Shown here piece by piece: positions 16,621-26,365 of a DNA stretch of 64,000 nt. The stretch spans positions 1 through 64,000 of the forward strand of contig JAOPYG010000293.1 in NCBI GenBank assembly GCA_025964685.1. Reading direction: 5' to 3'. Every line of letters begins with the position of its first letter. Position 1 is the first letter of the stretch. Below the pieces are notes generated by a model. It saw only the letters and a program-made list of their open reading frames with translations. It had not been told where the DNA came from and did not search any database. A program made the translations under genes and the position numbers. Source of the DNA: Actinoallomurus sp. (GTDB taxonomy: Bacteria; Actinomycetota; Actinomycetes; Streptosporangiales; Streptosporangiaceae).

Positions 16621-18300
16621 ATGAGTCATCCACATCCGGAGCTGGGCCCACCGCCTCGGTTGGCCGAAGGCGGCCTGCGTATCGTGCCGCTGGGCGGTCT
16701 CGGGGAGATCGGCCGCAACATGACGGTCTTCGAGTTCGACGGCCGTCTGCTGATCGTCGATTGCGGGGTGCTGTTCCCCGAGTCCGAGCAGCCCGGCGTC
16801 GACCTGATACTCCCGGACTTCGACTACATCCGTGATCGCCTCGACGACGTCGAGGGCATCGTCTTGACCCACGGGCACGAGGACCACATCGGCGGTGTGC
16901 CCTACCTCCTGCGCGAGCGGCCCGATATTCCGCTGATCGGTTCACGGCTCACGCTGGCGCTGCTGGAGGCCAAGCTCACCGAGCACCGCATCAAGCCGAC
17001 GACCGTGCAGGTCCGTGAGGGCGAGACGCGCAGGTTCGGGCCGTTCGGCTGTGAGTTCCTCGCGGTCAACCACTCGATCCCGGACGCGCTCGCGGTCGCG
17101 ATCCGCACGCCCGCCGGCCTGGTGCTGGCGACCGGCGACTTCAAGATGGACCAGTTGCCGCTGGACAACCGCCTCACCGACCTCGGCGGCTTCGCGCGCC
17201 TCGGCGCCGAGGGCATCGACCTGCTGCTGTCGGACTCCACCAACGCCGAGGTGCCCGGGTTCGTCACCAGCGAGCGCGACATCGGCATCGTGCTGGGCGA
17301 CGTGCTGCGCACGGCCGAGAAGCGCGCCATCGTCGCCTGCTTCGCCTCGCACGTGCACCGGGTCCAGCAGGTGCTGGACGCCGCGTACGCGAGCGGCCGC
17401 AAGGTGTGCTTCGTGGGCCGCTCCATGGTGCGCAACATGGGCGTCGCCCGGGACCTGGGCTACCTGCGCGTGCCGGCCGGCATCCTGGTCGAGCAGAAGG
17501 AGATCGACGACCTTCCCGGGGAAAAGATCGTCCTGGTCTGCACCGGGTCGCAGGGAGAGCCGATGTCCGCGCTGTCGCGGATGGCGGGCCGCGACCACCA
17601 GATCCGCATCCAGCGGGGCGACACGGTGATCCTGGCCTCGTCGCTCATCCCGGGCAACGAGACCGCCGTCAACCGCGTGATCAACGGGCTGACCCGCTGG
17701 GGCGCGAGGGTCGTGCACAAGGGCAACGCCCTCGTGCACGTCTCCGGCCACGCTCCCGCGGGCGAGTTGCTGTACGTCCTCAACATGACGCGCCCGGGCA
17801 ACTTCATGCCGGTGCACGGCGAGTGGCGGCATCTCAGCGCCCACGCGCGGCTGGCCGCGCTCACCGGCGTGCCCGACGAGAACATCGTGATCGCCGAGGA
17901 CGGCGTCGTCGTCGACCTGATCGACGGGCAGGCCGCCATCACTGGAGCGGTCCGCGCCGGATACGTCTACGTGGACGGGCTCTCGGTCGGTGAGATCACC
18001 GAGACCTCACTGAAGGACCGGCGGATCCTCGGCGACGAGGGGTTCGTGTCCGTGGTCGTGGTCGTCGACTCCTCCAGCGGCAAGCTGCTGGGCGGGCCCG
18101 AGATCCACGCGCGGGGAGCCGGCATCGAGAGTTTCGACGCCGTCATCCCCCGCCTGGAGGAGGTCCTCGCGACGGCCGCCGCCGACGGGATCAACGACAC
18201 CCACCAGCTCCGCCAGGTGATACGCCGCGCGGCGGGGCGCTGGGTCAACGAGTCCTTCGGCCGCCGACCGATGATCATCCCGGTGATCGTCGAGGTCTGA
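16621..18300 (+). CDS. rnj: Ribonuclease J
   Basis: 559-residue metallo-beta-lactamase/beta-CASP ribonuclease with endo- and 5' exonuclease activity in mRNA turnover and rRNA maturation. The zinc site motif THGHEDHIGG is at residues 83-92, SDSTNAEVPGF and GRSMVRNM follow, and the beta-CASP/C-terminal part has HVSGHAPAGEL and MPVHGEWRHL. A purine-rich ggggggg stretch precedes the ATG. It sits between dapA and ftsK and is followed by a terminator hairpin. Confidence 0.95.
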   Translation: MSHPHPELGPPPRLAEGGLRIVPLGGLGEIGRNMTVFEFDGRLLIVDCGVLFPESEQPGVDLILPDFDYIRDRLDDVEGIVLTHGHEDHIGGVPYLLRERPDIPLIGSRLTLALLEAKLTEHRIKPTTVQVREGETRRFGPFGCEFLAVNHSIPDALAVAIRTPAGLVLATGDFKMDQLPLDNRLTDLGGFARLGAEGIDLLLSDSTNAEVPGFVTSERDIGIVLGDVLRTAEKRAIVACFASHVHRVQQVLDAAYASGRKVCFVGRSMVRNMGVARDLGYLRVPAGILVEQKEIDDLPGEKIVLVCTGSQGEPMSALSRMAGRDHQIRIQRGDTVILASSLIPGNETAVNRVINGLTRWGARVVHKGNALVHVSGHAPAGELLYVLNMTRPGNFMPVHGEWRHLSAHARLAALTGVPDENIVIAEDGVVVDLIDGQAAITGAVRAGYVYVDGLSVGEITETSLKDRRILGDEGFVSVVVVVDSSSGKLLGGPEIHARGAGIESFDAVIPRLEEVLATAAADGINDTHQLRQVIRRAAGRWVNESFGRRPMIIPVIVEV

Positions 18301-18315
18301 CGGGCGGACCGGCGA

Positions 18316-18345
18316 TGTCGCGCCCCCGAGCATCGGGGCGCGACA
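18316..18345 (+). terminator. Terminator after RNase J gene
   Basis: Perfect 11-bp inverted repeat tgtcgcgcccc/ggggcgcgaca around an 8-base loop, 15 bp after the RNase J stop. It separates it from the ftsK promoter. Confidence 0.75.
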
Positions 18346-18384
18346 CGCCGTCCGCACAGAAGGGAACCCAACGGGCATAGCCGT

Positions 18385-18390
18385 TAGTCT
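18385..18390 (+). promoter_or_regulatory. Candidate -10 box of ftsK
   Basis: TAGTCT lies seven bases before the ftsK ATG and just after the RNase J terminator. No ribosome site lies between, suggesting a leaderless mRNA. Confidence 0.4.
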
Positions 18391-18397
18391 CACCATC

Positions 18398-20980
18398 ATG
18401 GCCACACGTACGCCCGGGGGTGCCAAACGCTCCTCCGGCACACGTGACAGCACCCGCAAGCCGGCGGCGCGCAAACCCGCGTCGAAGTCGGCATCCGCCA
18501 AACCGGCGGCCCGCAAGCCCGCCACTGGCCGGCGTCCGCAGGCCGGAGCGAAACGGCCGGCCGCCAAGGGACGTCCGCAGCGGCCCGACCCGATCGCAGC
18601 GCTGTTCATCGGTATCTACCGCGTCGTGGGCGGCGTGTGGCTGCTCCTGGCGCAGGCCGTCGGCGGCCTGGTGCGAAGGTTCGGCCAGAGCGCCCGCGAT
18701 CTCGACGAGGAGCACCGCCGCGACGGGGTGGGCCTGGCCAACCTCGGCCTGGCCATCATTCTCGCCGCCGCGACCTGGTGGACGCCGGAGACCGGCGCGA
18801 TCCGCTACCTCGGCCGGTTCGTACGCGACGGCTGCGGCACGCTCGCCGGGCTGCTGCCCGTGATGTTCGCGCTGCTGGCCTGGAGGATGCTGCGCCATCC
18901 CGGGGACAACGGTGACGGCGGCCGGATCGCCATCGGCTGCGGAGCCCTGACCGGCGGCCTCCTCGGCGTCGTTCACATCGCGCACGGCACGCCGTACCCC
19001 AGCACCGGCGAGCACGCGCTCCAGTCCTCCGGCGGCCTCGTCGGCTGGCTGCTGTCCGCGCCTCTCACCAGCACGGTGACCGCGTGGGTCGCGCTGCCCC
19101 TCCTGCTGCTGGTCGCCGGTTTCGGCCTGCTCGTGGTCACGGCCACGCCGGTACACCAGGTGCCCGAGCGGCTCGCCGCGCTCCGCGACCGCGTCCTGCT
19201 CCGCGAGCCGCTGATCAGCGAGGACGACGCGGACGCCGAGGACGAGGACGGCGAGGCACGCCCGGCACGCGGCAGGAAACGCTCCCGCAAGGGCGACCTC
19301 GAGGTCGGCGAGCACAAGAAGCCCTACGACACCCCCGTCGTGGCCGGCCCCAACGCCCCGCCCATCGAGGACGACGGTCCCAGCCTCGTCGACGAGCTGC
19401 TGTCGCCGCCGGAGCCGCTCGAGCCGCCCGAGTCGTTCCGGCCGCCCGAGCCCCCCGACCCCACGCCGCCGCCCAAGAGCACCGAGCAGCTCACCCTGTC
19501 CGCCAGCGGTACCAGGGGCGCCTACACCCTTCCGCCGGCCGGCAAGCTCAAGCCCGGCTCCATCATCAAGCCGCGCACCAAGGCCAACGACATCGTGGTG
19601 AACGCCCTGTCCGACGTGCTCGACCAGTTCGGCGTCGACGCGCAGGTCACCGGCTTCACCCGCGGGCCGACGATCACCCGGTACGAGATCGAGCTCGGAC
19701 CCGCGGTCAAGGTCGAGCGGATCACCGCGTTGACCAAGAACATCGCCCTGGCGGTCAAGAGCGCGGACGTGCGGATCATCTCGCCGATCCCCGGCAGGGC
19801 CGCGATCGGCGTCGAGATCCCCAACACCGACAAGGACATCGTCAGCCTCGGCGACACGCTCCGGTCGCCGGTCGCGGCCAACGACCACCACCCGATGATC
19901 GTCGGCCTCGGCAAGGACGTCGAGGGCCGCACGGTCGTCGCCAACCTCGCGAAGATGCCGCACATGCTCATCGCGGGGGCCACCGGCGCCGGTAAGTCCA
20001 CCTGCATCAACGGGCTCATCACCTCGATCCTGATGCGGTCCACCCCGGACGAGGTGCGGATGGTCCTGGTCGACCCCAAGCGCGTCGAGCTGACCTCCTA
20101 CGCCGGCGGCCCGCACCTCATCACGCCGATCATCACCAATCCCACGACGGCGGCGGAGGCGCTGCAGTGGGTGGTGGGGGAGATGGACCGCCGCTACGAC
20201 GACCTGGCGGCCTCCGGATACCGGCACATCGACGACTTCAACAAGGGAGTGCTGGCCGGCAAGCTCACCGCCCCGCCGGGCAGCGAGCGGGTCTACCAGC
20301 CCTACCCCTACCTGCTCGTGATCGTGGACGAGCTGGCCGACCTGATGATGGTCGCGCCGCGCGACGTCGAGGACTCCATCGTGCGCATCACGCAGCTCGC
20401 CCGTGCCGCGGGCATCCACCTCGTGCTCGCCACCCAGCGTCCGAGCGTCGACGTCGTGACCGGCCTGATCAAGGCGAACGTCCCGTCCCGGCTGGCGTTC
20501 GCCACCTCGAGCCTCGCCGACAGCCGCGTCATCCTCGACCAGCCCGGCGCGGAGAAGCTCGTCGGCCAGGGCGACGCGCTGTTCCTGCCGATGGGCGCGA
20601 GCAAGCCGATGCGGCTGCAGAACGCCTTCGTCTCCGAAAAAGAGATCCACGACGTCGTCGAGCACTGCAAGAAGCAGGGCGAGCCGGACTACCGCGACGA
20701 CGTCTCCGTCGCCGAGCAGCGCAAGCGGGACGTCGACGAGGACATCGGCGACGACCTCGACCTGCTCATCCAGGCGACCGAGCTGATCGTCTCCACGCAG
20801 TTCGGCTCGACCTCGATGCTCCAGCGGAAGCTGCGCGTCGGATTCGCCAAGGCCGGCCGTCTCATGGACCTGCTGGAGAGCCGTTCCATCGTCGGTCCCA
20901 GCGAAGGGTCGAAGGCGCGTGATGTGTTGGTCAAGCCCGATGAACTGCCGGGTGTGCTGGCATCGCTGCGCGGCGAGTAG
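18398..20980 (+). CDS. ftsK: DNA translocase FtsK/SpoIIIE
   Basis: 860-residue septal DNA pump that clears chromosomal DNA from the closing septum, including during sporulation septation. The Lys/Arg/Ala-rich N-terminus precedes four membrane helices (about residues 65-260), then a Pro/Glu-rich linker. The motor has Walker A GATGAGKST near residue 527 and Walker B LLVIVDELADLMM, with ATQRPSVDVVTG and IKANVPSRLAFA. The C-terminal gamma winged helix (STSMLQRKLRVGFAKAGRLM) reads KOPS sites. Normal length for actinobacteria. The Thr/Lys-rich N-terminus is typical for the group. Confidence 0.96.
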   Translation: MATRTPGGAKRSSGTRDSTRKPAARKPASKSASAKPAARKPATGRRPQAGAKRPAAKGRPQRPDPIAALFIGIYRVVGGVWLLLAQAVGGLVRRFGQSARDLDEEHRRDGVGLANLGLAIILAAATWWTPETGAIRYLGRFVRDGCGTLAGLLPVMFALLAWRMLRHPGDNGDGGRIAIGCGALTGGLLGVVHIAHGTPYPSTGEHALQSSGGLVGWLLSAPLTSTVTAWVALPLLLLVAGFGLLVVTATPVHQVPERLAALRDRVLLREPLISEDDADAEDEDGEARPARGRKRSRKGDLEVGEHKKPYDTPVVAGPNAPPIEDDGPSLVDELLSPPEPLEPPESFRPPEPPDPTPPPKSTEQLTLSASGTRGAYTLPPAGKLKPGSIIKPRTKANDIVVNALSDVLDQFGVDAQVTGFTRGPTITRYEIELGPAVKVERITALTKNIALAVKSADVRIISPIPGRAAIGVEIPNTDKDIVSLGDTLRSPVAANDHHPMIVGLGKDVEGRTVVANLAKMPHMLIAGATGAGKSTCINGLITSILMRSTPDEVRMVLVDPKRVELTSYAGGPHLITPIITNPTTAAEALQWVVGEMDRRYDDLAASGYRHIDDFNKGVLAGKLTAPPGSERVYQPYPYLLVIVDELADLMMVAPRDVEDSIVRITQLARAAGIHLVLATQRPSVDVVTGLIKANVPSRLAFATSSLADSRVILDQPGAEKLVGQGDALFLPMGASKPMRLQNAFVSEKEIHDVVEHCKKQGEPDYRDDVSVAEQRKRDVDEDIGDDLDLLIQATELIVSTQFGSTSMLQRKLRVGFAKAGRLMDLLESRSIVGPSEGSKARDVLVKPDELPGVLASLRGE

Positions 20981-21123
20981 CGGCGGAGATCTTGGGGTAG
21001 CTGACATGTACAGCGTTGCACGTCGCTTCTCAGGACCGGCCTTCATAGACTCAGCGCGGCAATGAAGGACGATCCGGGCGACGTCGCACGTGTGAACAAC
21101 GCCACGAGGTTCCAGGAGGCGCC

Positions 21124-21852
21124 GTGACGATCGGTGGCACCCTCGCGAAGGCCCGCGAAGAGGCCGGCCTGACCCTCACGCAGGTGGCCGACCGGACCAG
21201 GATTCGCGAGACCGTGATCAGCGCCATCGAACGCGACGACTACACGCTGTGCGGCGGAAACTTCTACACGCGCGGGCACATCCGCAGCATCGCGCGGGTC
21301 GCCGGGATCGACCCCGAACCGCTCATCGGTGAGTACGACGACGCGCACGGCGGATCACCGCAGGCGATTCCGGCACGGCAGGCGTTCGAGCCGGAGACCC
21401 CCGTGCGGTTCCGCGAGAGACGGGCGCCGAACTGGAGCGCCGCGATGATCGTCGCCCTGGTCCTCGTGGCGATCTACGGCATCGTCCGGGTGGCGACCGG
21501 CCACGACCAGCACCACTCTGTGCGGCGCGCCGCCGCGCCCGCGACGGCCAAGCCGTCCCCCTCCCACAGCGCCGTCGTGGCGCCGGCACCGCGCAAGGAC
21601 GTCACCGTCCGGGTCAAGGCCAAGCGCGCGAGCTGGCTCAACGTCCGGGACGCCAAGGGCAAGCAGCTGTTCAGCGGCATCATCCGCGCCGGACAGACCG
21701 AGGAGTGGAAGTCCAAGAAGCGCATCCGGCTGCTCATCGGTAACGGTGGGGGAGTCCGGGTGGTGGTCAACGGCAAGGACGTCGGCTCGCCGGGAGAGAC
21801 CGGGCAGGTCATCCGCCTCAGCTACGGCCCGCGCGATCCACTCAAAGGCTGA
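21124..21852 (+). CDS. RodZ-like membrane protein (HTH + DUF4115)
   Basis: 242 residues. Residues 1-75 are a Xre-type helix-turn-helix (GLTLTQVADRTRIRETVISA, then FYTRGHIRSIARVAGID). One membrane helix lies at about 104-123. The C-terminal extracytoplasmic part (about 155-240: KRASWLNVRDAKGKQLFSG, then GQTEEWKSKKRIRLLIGN) is the RodZ DUF4115 beta domain. RodZ proteins link the cytoskeleton or wall synthesis machinery to the membrane; in actinobacteria without MreB at this stage the role is unclear. GTG start after an aggagg site. It lies between ftsK and rimO, a conserved actinobacterial order. Confidence 0.88.
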   Translation: MTIGGTLAKAREEAGLTLTQVADRTRIRETVISAIERDDYTLCGGNFYTRGHIRSIARVAGIDPEPLIGEYDDAHGGSPQAIPARQAFEPETPVRFRERRAPNWSAAMIVALVLVAIYGIVRVATGHDQHHSVRRAAAPATAKPSPSHSAVVAPAPRKDVTVRVKAKRASWLNVRDAKGKQLFSGIIRAGQTEEWKSKKRIRLLIGNGGGVRVVVNGKDVGSPGETGQVIRLSYGPRDPLKG

Positions 21853-21949
21853 CCGCCGCCCTCCTTCTCCGGGCCAGTACCGTATGGGGCATGCCGACCT
21901 GCCGCACTGAGCACGCGCTCGCGTCTCCTGCGCGAGGGGAGACCCCCGC

Positions 21950-23374
21950 GTGACCGCCGACGACACTTCCGCGCACCCGTCGGAACGCCGCTCCGTCTCA
22001 CTCGTGACCCTCGGATGCGCACGCAACGAGGTCGACTCCGAGGAGCTCGCGGCGCGGCTCGAGAGCGCCGGCTGGACGCTGGACGACTCCGGTGACGCCT
22101 CGGTCGTCCTCGTCAACACCTGTGGCTTCATCGACGCCGCCAAGAAGGACTCGATCGACACGCTCCTCGCGGCGTCCGACTCCGGGGCGAAGGTCGTCGC
22201 GGCCGGCTGCCTCGCCGAGCGCTACGGCGCCGAGCTGGCCGAGTCGCTTCCCGAGGCCGACGCGGTGCTGAGCTTCGATGACTACACCTCGATCGGTGAC
22301 CGGCTCGACGACGTCATGGCCGGCCGCGGGCACCGCTCCCACGCGCCACAGGACCGGCGCAAACTGCTGCCGCTCAGCCCGGCCGAACGCTCCGGGACCC
22401 ATGTGCACGTGCCCGGTCACGGCTCGGCGCCCGATCTTCCCGAGGGCGTCGCGCCGGCGTCCGGCCCGCGTGTGCTGCGCCGCCGTCTCGGCGGCGGCCC
22501 GGCCGCTCCCCTGAAGCTCGCCTCCGGCTGCGACCGGCGGTGCACGTTCTGCGCGATCCCGGCGTTCCGTGGTGCGTACGTCTCCCGCCGGCCGGTCGAG
22601 GTGCTCGAGGAGGCGCGCTGGCTGGCCGGGCAGGGCGTCCGTGAGGTCATCCTCGTCAGCGAGAACTCCACCTCGTACGGCAAGGACCTCGGCGACCTCC
22701 GGCTCCTGGAGACCATCCTGCCCGAGCTGGCGGCGGTGCCGGGCATCGAGCGCGTCCGGGTCAGCTACCTCCAGCCGGCCGAGCTGCGGCCCGGTCTGAT
22801 CGAGGCGATCGCCGCCACGCCGGGCGTGGCGCCTTACTTCGACCTGTCGTTCCAGCACTCCAGCGGCCCGCTGCTGCGGCGGATGCGGCGGTTCGGTGAC
22901 ACCGAGCGTTTCCTCGGCCTGCTGGAGCAGATCCGCGGCCTCGCGCCGGAGGCCGGGGTCCGGTCCAACTTCATCGTCGGTTTCCCCGGCGAGACCGAGG
23001 AGGACGTGGAGGAGCTGGCCGGATTCCTCACCGCGGCGCGGCTCGACGCGATCGGCGTCTTCGGTTACTCCGACGAGGAGGGCACCGAAGCGGCCGGCTT
23101 CGACGGCAAGCTCGACGCCGAGGAGGTGGCCGCCCGGGTCGCCGACCTGTCCGTGCTCGCCGAGGAGCTCACCGCACAGCGGGCCGAAGAACGCCTCGGC
23201 CAGGTGGTCGACGTCCTCGTGGAGGAGCCCGGCGAGGGGCGCGCCCACCACCAGGCCCCCGAGATCGACGGCATCGTGACGCTGAAGGGTGAGGCGCCGG
23301 TCGGAGAGATCGTCCACGCCCGCGTCGTCGAGGCGATGGGCGTGGACCTGCTCGCCGTCGTGGACGAGCGGTGA
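21950..23374 (+). CDS. rimO: Ribosomal protein S12 methylthiotransferase
   Basis: 474-residue radical-SAM enzyme that methylthiolates an Asp of ribosomal protein S12. The N-terminal UPF0004 domain has Cys in [23 protein letters not shown] and AGCLAERY, ligating one iron-sulfur cluster. The radical-SAM site is [16 protein letters not shown]-like C-terminus follows. The motifs [15 protein letters not shown] and NTCGFI separate RimO from MiaB (which is present elsewhere in the window). GTG start after gagggga. Its stop overlaps the pgsA start (GTGA). Confidence 0.94.
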   Translation: MTADDTSAHPSERRSVSLVTLGCARNEVDSEELAARLESAGWTLDDSGDASVVLVNTCGFIDAAKKDSIDTLLAASDSGAKVVAAGCLAERYGAELAESLPEADAVLSFDDYTSIGDRLDDVMAGRGHRSHAPQDRRKLLPLSPAERSGTHVHVPGHGSAPDLPEGVAPASGPRVLRRRLGGGPAAPLKLASGCDRRCTFCAIPAFRGAYVSRRPVEVLEEARWLAGQGVREVILVSENSTSYGKDLGDLRLLETILPELAAVPGIERVRVSYLQPAELRPGLIEAIAATPGVAPYFDLSFQHSSGPLLRRMRRFGDTERFLGLLEQIRGLAPEAGVRSNFIVGFPGETEEDVEELAGFLTAARLDAIGVFGYSDEEGTEAAGFDGKLDAEEVAARVADLSVLAEELTAQRAEERLGQVVDVLVEEPGEGRAHHQAPEIDGIVTLKGEAPVGEIVHARVVEAMGVDLLAVVDER

Positions 23375-23991
23375 CCGCCGGCGGCGATCCGATCCCTGCG
23401 GGCGACCCGATCGCGACGCCGGTCGTGCCGCAGGCCGGCCTGCTCAACATCGCCAACCTGCTGACGGTCGTGCGCCTCCTGCTCGTCCCGATCTTCCTCT
23501 GGCTGCTGTTCACCGACGGCACGTGGTGGCGGCTCGCCGCGCTGGTGGTGTTCGCGGTGGCCTCCTTCACCGACCGCGTCGACGGGCAGCTGGCCCGCAG
23601 CCGCAACCTCGTCACCGACTTCGGCGAGATCGCCGACCCCATCGCGGACAAGGCGCTGACCGGCTCGGCCCTCGTCGGCCTGTCGCTGCTCGGCGACCTG
23701 TGGTGGTGGGTCACCGTGGTGATCCTCGTCCGCGAGGTCGGCATCACCCTGCTGCGGTTCGTCGTGATCCGTTACGGCGTGATCGCGGCGAGCCGGGGCG
23801 GCAAGCTCAAGACGATGCTGCAGGTGTTCGCCATCGGGTTCTACGTGATGCCGGGCCCGATCGACCTCCTGCGCTGGGTGACGATGGGGGCGGCCGTGCT
23901 CGTCACGATCGTGACGGGACTGGACTACGTCGTCAAGGCATGGAGGCTGTGGGTCGATGGCCGTGCGGGTCGAACTGCTGACGGTCGGTGA
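23371..23991 (+). CDS. pgsA: CDP-alcohol phosphatidyltransferase (PgsA-type)
   Basis: 206-residue membrane enzyme. The CDP-alcohol transferase motif D-x2-DG-x2-AR-x8-G-x3-D-x3-D is complete, from [10 protein letters not shown] to DPIADK. It probably joins CDP-diacylglycerol and glycerol-3-phosphate to phosphatidylglycerolphosphate; the rimO-pgsA-cinA order supports PgsA. GTG start overlaps the rimO stop by four bases, and its 3' end overlaps cinA by 35 bases. Confidence 0.9.
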   Translation: MTAGGDPIPAGDPIATPVVPQAGLLNIANLLTVVRLLLVPIFLWLLFTDGTWWRLAALVVFAVASFTDRVDGQLARSRNLVTDFGEIADPIADKALTGSALVGLSLLGDLWWWVTVVILVREVGITLLRFVVIRYGVIAASRGGKLKTMLQVFAIGFYVMPGPIDLLRWVTMGAAVLVTIVTGLDYVVKAWRLWVDGRAGRTADGR

Positions 23992-25237
23992 CGAGCTGCT
24001 CCGCGGTGACACCGCGAACGGGAACGCCACCTGGCTCGGCCGGCGCCTGACCGAGGCCGGCGCCGAGGTCGCGCGCGCCGTGGTCGTGTCCGATGACCTC
24101 GACGTCATCGCCGGGGCGCTGGACGACGCCCTGCGGCGTGCCGACGCCGTGATCATGACCGGCGGCCTCGGGCCCACCTCCGATGACATGACGCGGGAAG
24201 CGCTCGCCCGCGCGGCCGGTGTGGGTCTCCATCGTGACCCCGACGTCGAACGCCGCCTGCGCGACCGCGCCGCGGCCCGCAGCGTCCCTCTCCCGCCCGA
24301 CGCCCTGCGCATGGCGGACGTGCCCGACGGAGCGACCCAGCTGCCCAACCCGGCGGGCAGCGCGCCCGGCCTGCGGCTGAGCCTGCCGGGCGGTCCGGTG
24401 TACGCGCTGCCGGGCGTGCCCTCGGAGATGCGGGCCATCGCGGAGGAGTCGGTCCTGCCGGAGCTGCGCGGCGCGACGGTGTCGGCCGGCGTCCTGCGCA
24501 CCGCGACCGTCTGGGAGTCGGTGGTCGCCCACCGCCTGGCACCGGTCGAGGCGATGACGGGTGTGAAGCTCGCCTACTACGCCACGCCCGGCGAGGTACG
24601 CGTACGGATCGAGGCGGACGCCCCCGGCCGGCTGGCCGATGCGCAGGGGGCGGCGCGTGATCTGCTCGGCTCCGCGCTGTACGGCGAAGGCGATGTGACG
24701 CTCGACCGGGTGGTGCACGGCCTGCTGGCCGACCGCGGGGCGACCGTGGCCGTGGCCGAGTCGCTCACCGGTGGCCTGCTGGGCGCGGAGCTGACCGAGA
24801 TGCCGGGCTCGTCCGCGACCTTCGCCGGCGGTGTGATCGCCTACGCCACGCCGCTCAAGCACGCGCTGCTCGGCGTGTCGGCGGACCTGCTGGCCGCTCA
24901 CGGCGCCGTGCACCCCGAGGTGGCCGTGGCGATGGCGCGCGGCGTACGAGAGCGGCTCGGGGCCTCGTACGGCCTCGCGGTGACCGGTGTGGCCGGTCCG
25001 GAGCCGCAGGACGGGCATCCGGTGGGCACCGTGCACGTCGCGGTGGCCGATTCCGGCGGAGCCGTCGCCACCCGCGCGCCGGCCCTCCCAGTGCCCGCCG
25101 ACGGGGCCCGCGCGCGCGTGATGGTCCGGAGGATGACCGTCGTGCACGCCCTTGACCTGCTGCGGCGTGTGATGCTCGGGCTCCAGGACGCCGATCCGTG
25201 GCCCGGCTGGCCAGAAGATCGGGAAGAAGCAGGGTGA
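23957..25237 (+). CDS. cinA: CinA: competence/damage-inducible protein
   Basis: 426 residues. The N-terminal MoaB/MogA-like domain ([30 protein letters not shown]) and the C-terminal nicotinamide-nucleotide amidase domain ([34 protein letters not shown]) are both present, the full CinA layout. CinA proteins have NMN deamidase and ADP-ribose pyrophosphatase activities in pyridine nucleotide recycling. It starts 35 bp inside pgsA, implying coupled translation, and is followed by clgR. Confidence 0.93.
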   Translation: MAVRVELLTVGDELLRGDTANGNATWLGRRLTEAGAEVARAVVVSDDLDVIAGALDDALRRADAVIMTGGLGPTSDDMTREALARAAGVGLHRDPDVERRLRDRAAARSVPLPPDALRMADVPDGATQLPNPAGSAPGLRLSLPGGPVYALPGVPSEMRAIAEESVLPELRGATVSAGVLRTATVWESVVAHRLAPVEAMTGVKLAYYATPGEVRVRIEADAPGRLADAQGAARDLLGSALYGEGDVTLDRVVHGLLADRGATVAVAESLTGGLLGAELTEMPGSSATFAGGVIAYATPLKHALLGVSADLLAAHGAVHPEVAVAMARGVRERLGASYGLAVTGVAGPEPQDGHPVGTVHVAVADSGGAVATRAPALPVPADGARARVMVRRMTVVHALDLLRRVMLGLQDADPWPGWPEDREEAG

Positions 25238-25349
25238 TTACAGCGTTACGTCGGAAGCGAACACGAAAGCTTCGGTCTGCCACCTGCCTCGTGAAGACAG
25301 GTACGGTGGAACCACAAGAAGGGTCAGGACTCATCGGAGGGAGCGAGAC

Positions 25350-25718
25350 ATGGTCCTGCTTCGTCAGCTGCTCGGCGACGTACTCCGGCAGCTGCGGCTG
25401 CGCCAAGGCCGTACCCTCCGGGAGGTTTCGGCGGCGGCGAGAGTGTCGCTGGGTTATCTGTCCGAGGTCGAGCGCGGGCAGAAGGAAGCATCTTCCGAGC
25501 TTCTCGCCTCGATCTGCAAGGCCCTCGGTGTACCCCTCTCACACGTCCTGCGCGACGTCTCCGACCAGCTGGCGCTGGCCGAGCTGCAGCAGGAGCCGGT
25601 GATGGCGGGCGCGCCGGAGCACGAGCGCCTGAGCGGCGAGCGCATCTCGGCGGACAGCGTCCCGGCCACTCCGGAGACGATCGAGGCCGCGCTACGCGCC
25701 GACATGGTGGCGGCCTGA
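25350..25718 (+). CDS. clgR: ClgR: Xre-type regulator of proteolysis genes
   Basis: 122 residues. The Xre helix-turn-helix spans [20 protein letters not shown], then [20 protein letters not shown], and matches ClgR, the actinobacterial activator of clpP/clpC, lon and other quality-control genes. It ends ALRADMVAA; in streptomycetes the C-terminal Ala-Ala makes ClgR itself a Clp substrate, and the same ending is seen here. An aggga/ggaggg ribosome site is present. Position after cinA is conserved. A candidate -10 (TACGGT near 25302) lies in the 112-bp spacer. A strong terminator follows. Confidence 0.93.
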   Translation: MVLLRQLLGDVLRQLRLRQGRTLREVSAAARVSLGYLSEVERGQKEASSELLASICKALGVPLSHVLRDVSDQLALAELQQEPVMAGAPEHERLSGERISADSVPATPETIEAALRADMVAA

Positions 25719-25739
25719 CACAGGCCCTCACCCACGGCT

Positions 25740-25789
25740 TACGCGGATGCCCCGTCCACGCGCGATGCGCGGGACGGGGCATCCTGCGT
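25740..25789 (+). terminator. Terminator after clgR
   Basis: Perfect 13-bp inverted repeat ggatgccccgtcc (25745-25757) and ggacggggcatcc (25772-25784), extendable by four more pairs on the outside with one bulge; the loop itself contains a cgcgcgatgcgcg inverted repeat. It starts 22 bp after the clgR stop and ends the rimO-clgR block. Confidence 0.85.
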
Positions 25790-25888
25790 ATCGGGTCCAA
25801 CGCGTAACCCAGATCACGCTTATCCGCGGGATGCGGGGGAAGTTCCGCCAGTAGCGAGCCAAACGAATCCTCGGAAGGAGACCTGGCG

Positions 25889-26356
25889 ATGTCGACGGTC
25901 AAGAGCCCGCTTTCAGAAGAAGCACGCAAGGTGACCGGTTCGGTGCTGCAGGATTCGCTGGTCGACCTGATCGATCTCCACCTGTCGGCCAAGCAGGCGC
26001 ACTGGAACCTCACGGGCCGCAACTTCCGCTCCATCCACCTCCAGCTCGACGAGATCGTCGATCTGGCGCGTGAGCACGCGGACAACGTGGCCGAGCGGGC
26101 GGTCGCGATCGGCGTCAACCCGGACGGCCGGGCACGTACGGTCGCCGAGCAGAGCAAGCTCCACCAACTGGAGAGCGGCTGGCTGCCCGATGACAAGGTC
26201 ATCGCGGCCGTCACCGACACGCTGGCGGAGATGAGCCGGCGATTCCGGGAGCGCATCGAGACCACGGACGACACGGACCTGGTCAGCCAGGACATGCTGA
26301 TCGCCGTGGCGCAGGACCTGGACAAGCAGCACTGGATGCTCGCCGTCCAGCACTGA
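25889..26356 (+). CDS. dps: Dps family DNA-binding ferritin
   Basis: 155 residues. Dps dodecamers store iron, detoxify peroxide and coat DNA in stress. The inter-subunit ferroxidase ligands fit the Dps pattern: His38 (KQAHWN), His50, Asp65 and Glu69 (EHADNVAERA). LTGRNFRSIH and DEIVDLAREHADNVAERA are diagnostic. An aaggaga ribosome site precedes the ATG. It stands alone between the clgR terminator and a convergent Nei-type gene. Confidence 0.95.
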   Translation: MSTVKSPLSEEARKVTGSVLQDSLVDLIDLHLSAKQAHWNLTGRNFRSIHLQLDEIVDLAREHADNVAERAVAIGVNPDGRARTVAEQSKLHQLESGWLPDDKVIAAVTDTLAEMSRRFRERIETTDDTDLVSQDMLIAVAQDLDKQHWMLAVQH

Positions 26357-26365
26357 ACCGGTCTC

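Noticed and set aside
18275-21046. 923-codon open frame antisense to ftsK
   Set aside because: ftsK has full motor motifs on the other strand; the antisense translation is Asp/Gly/Arg-rich without domains, the usual GC-rich shadow.
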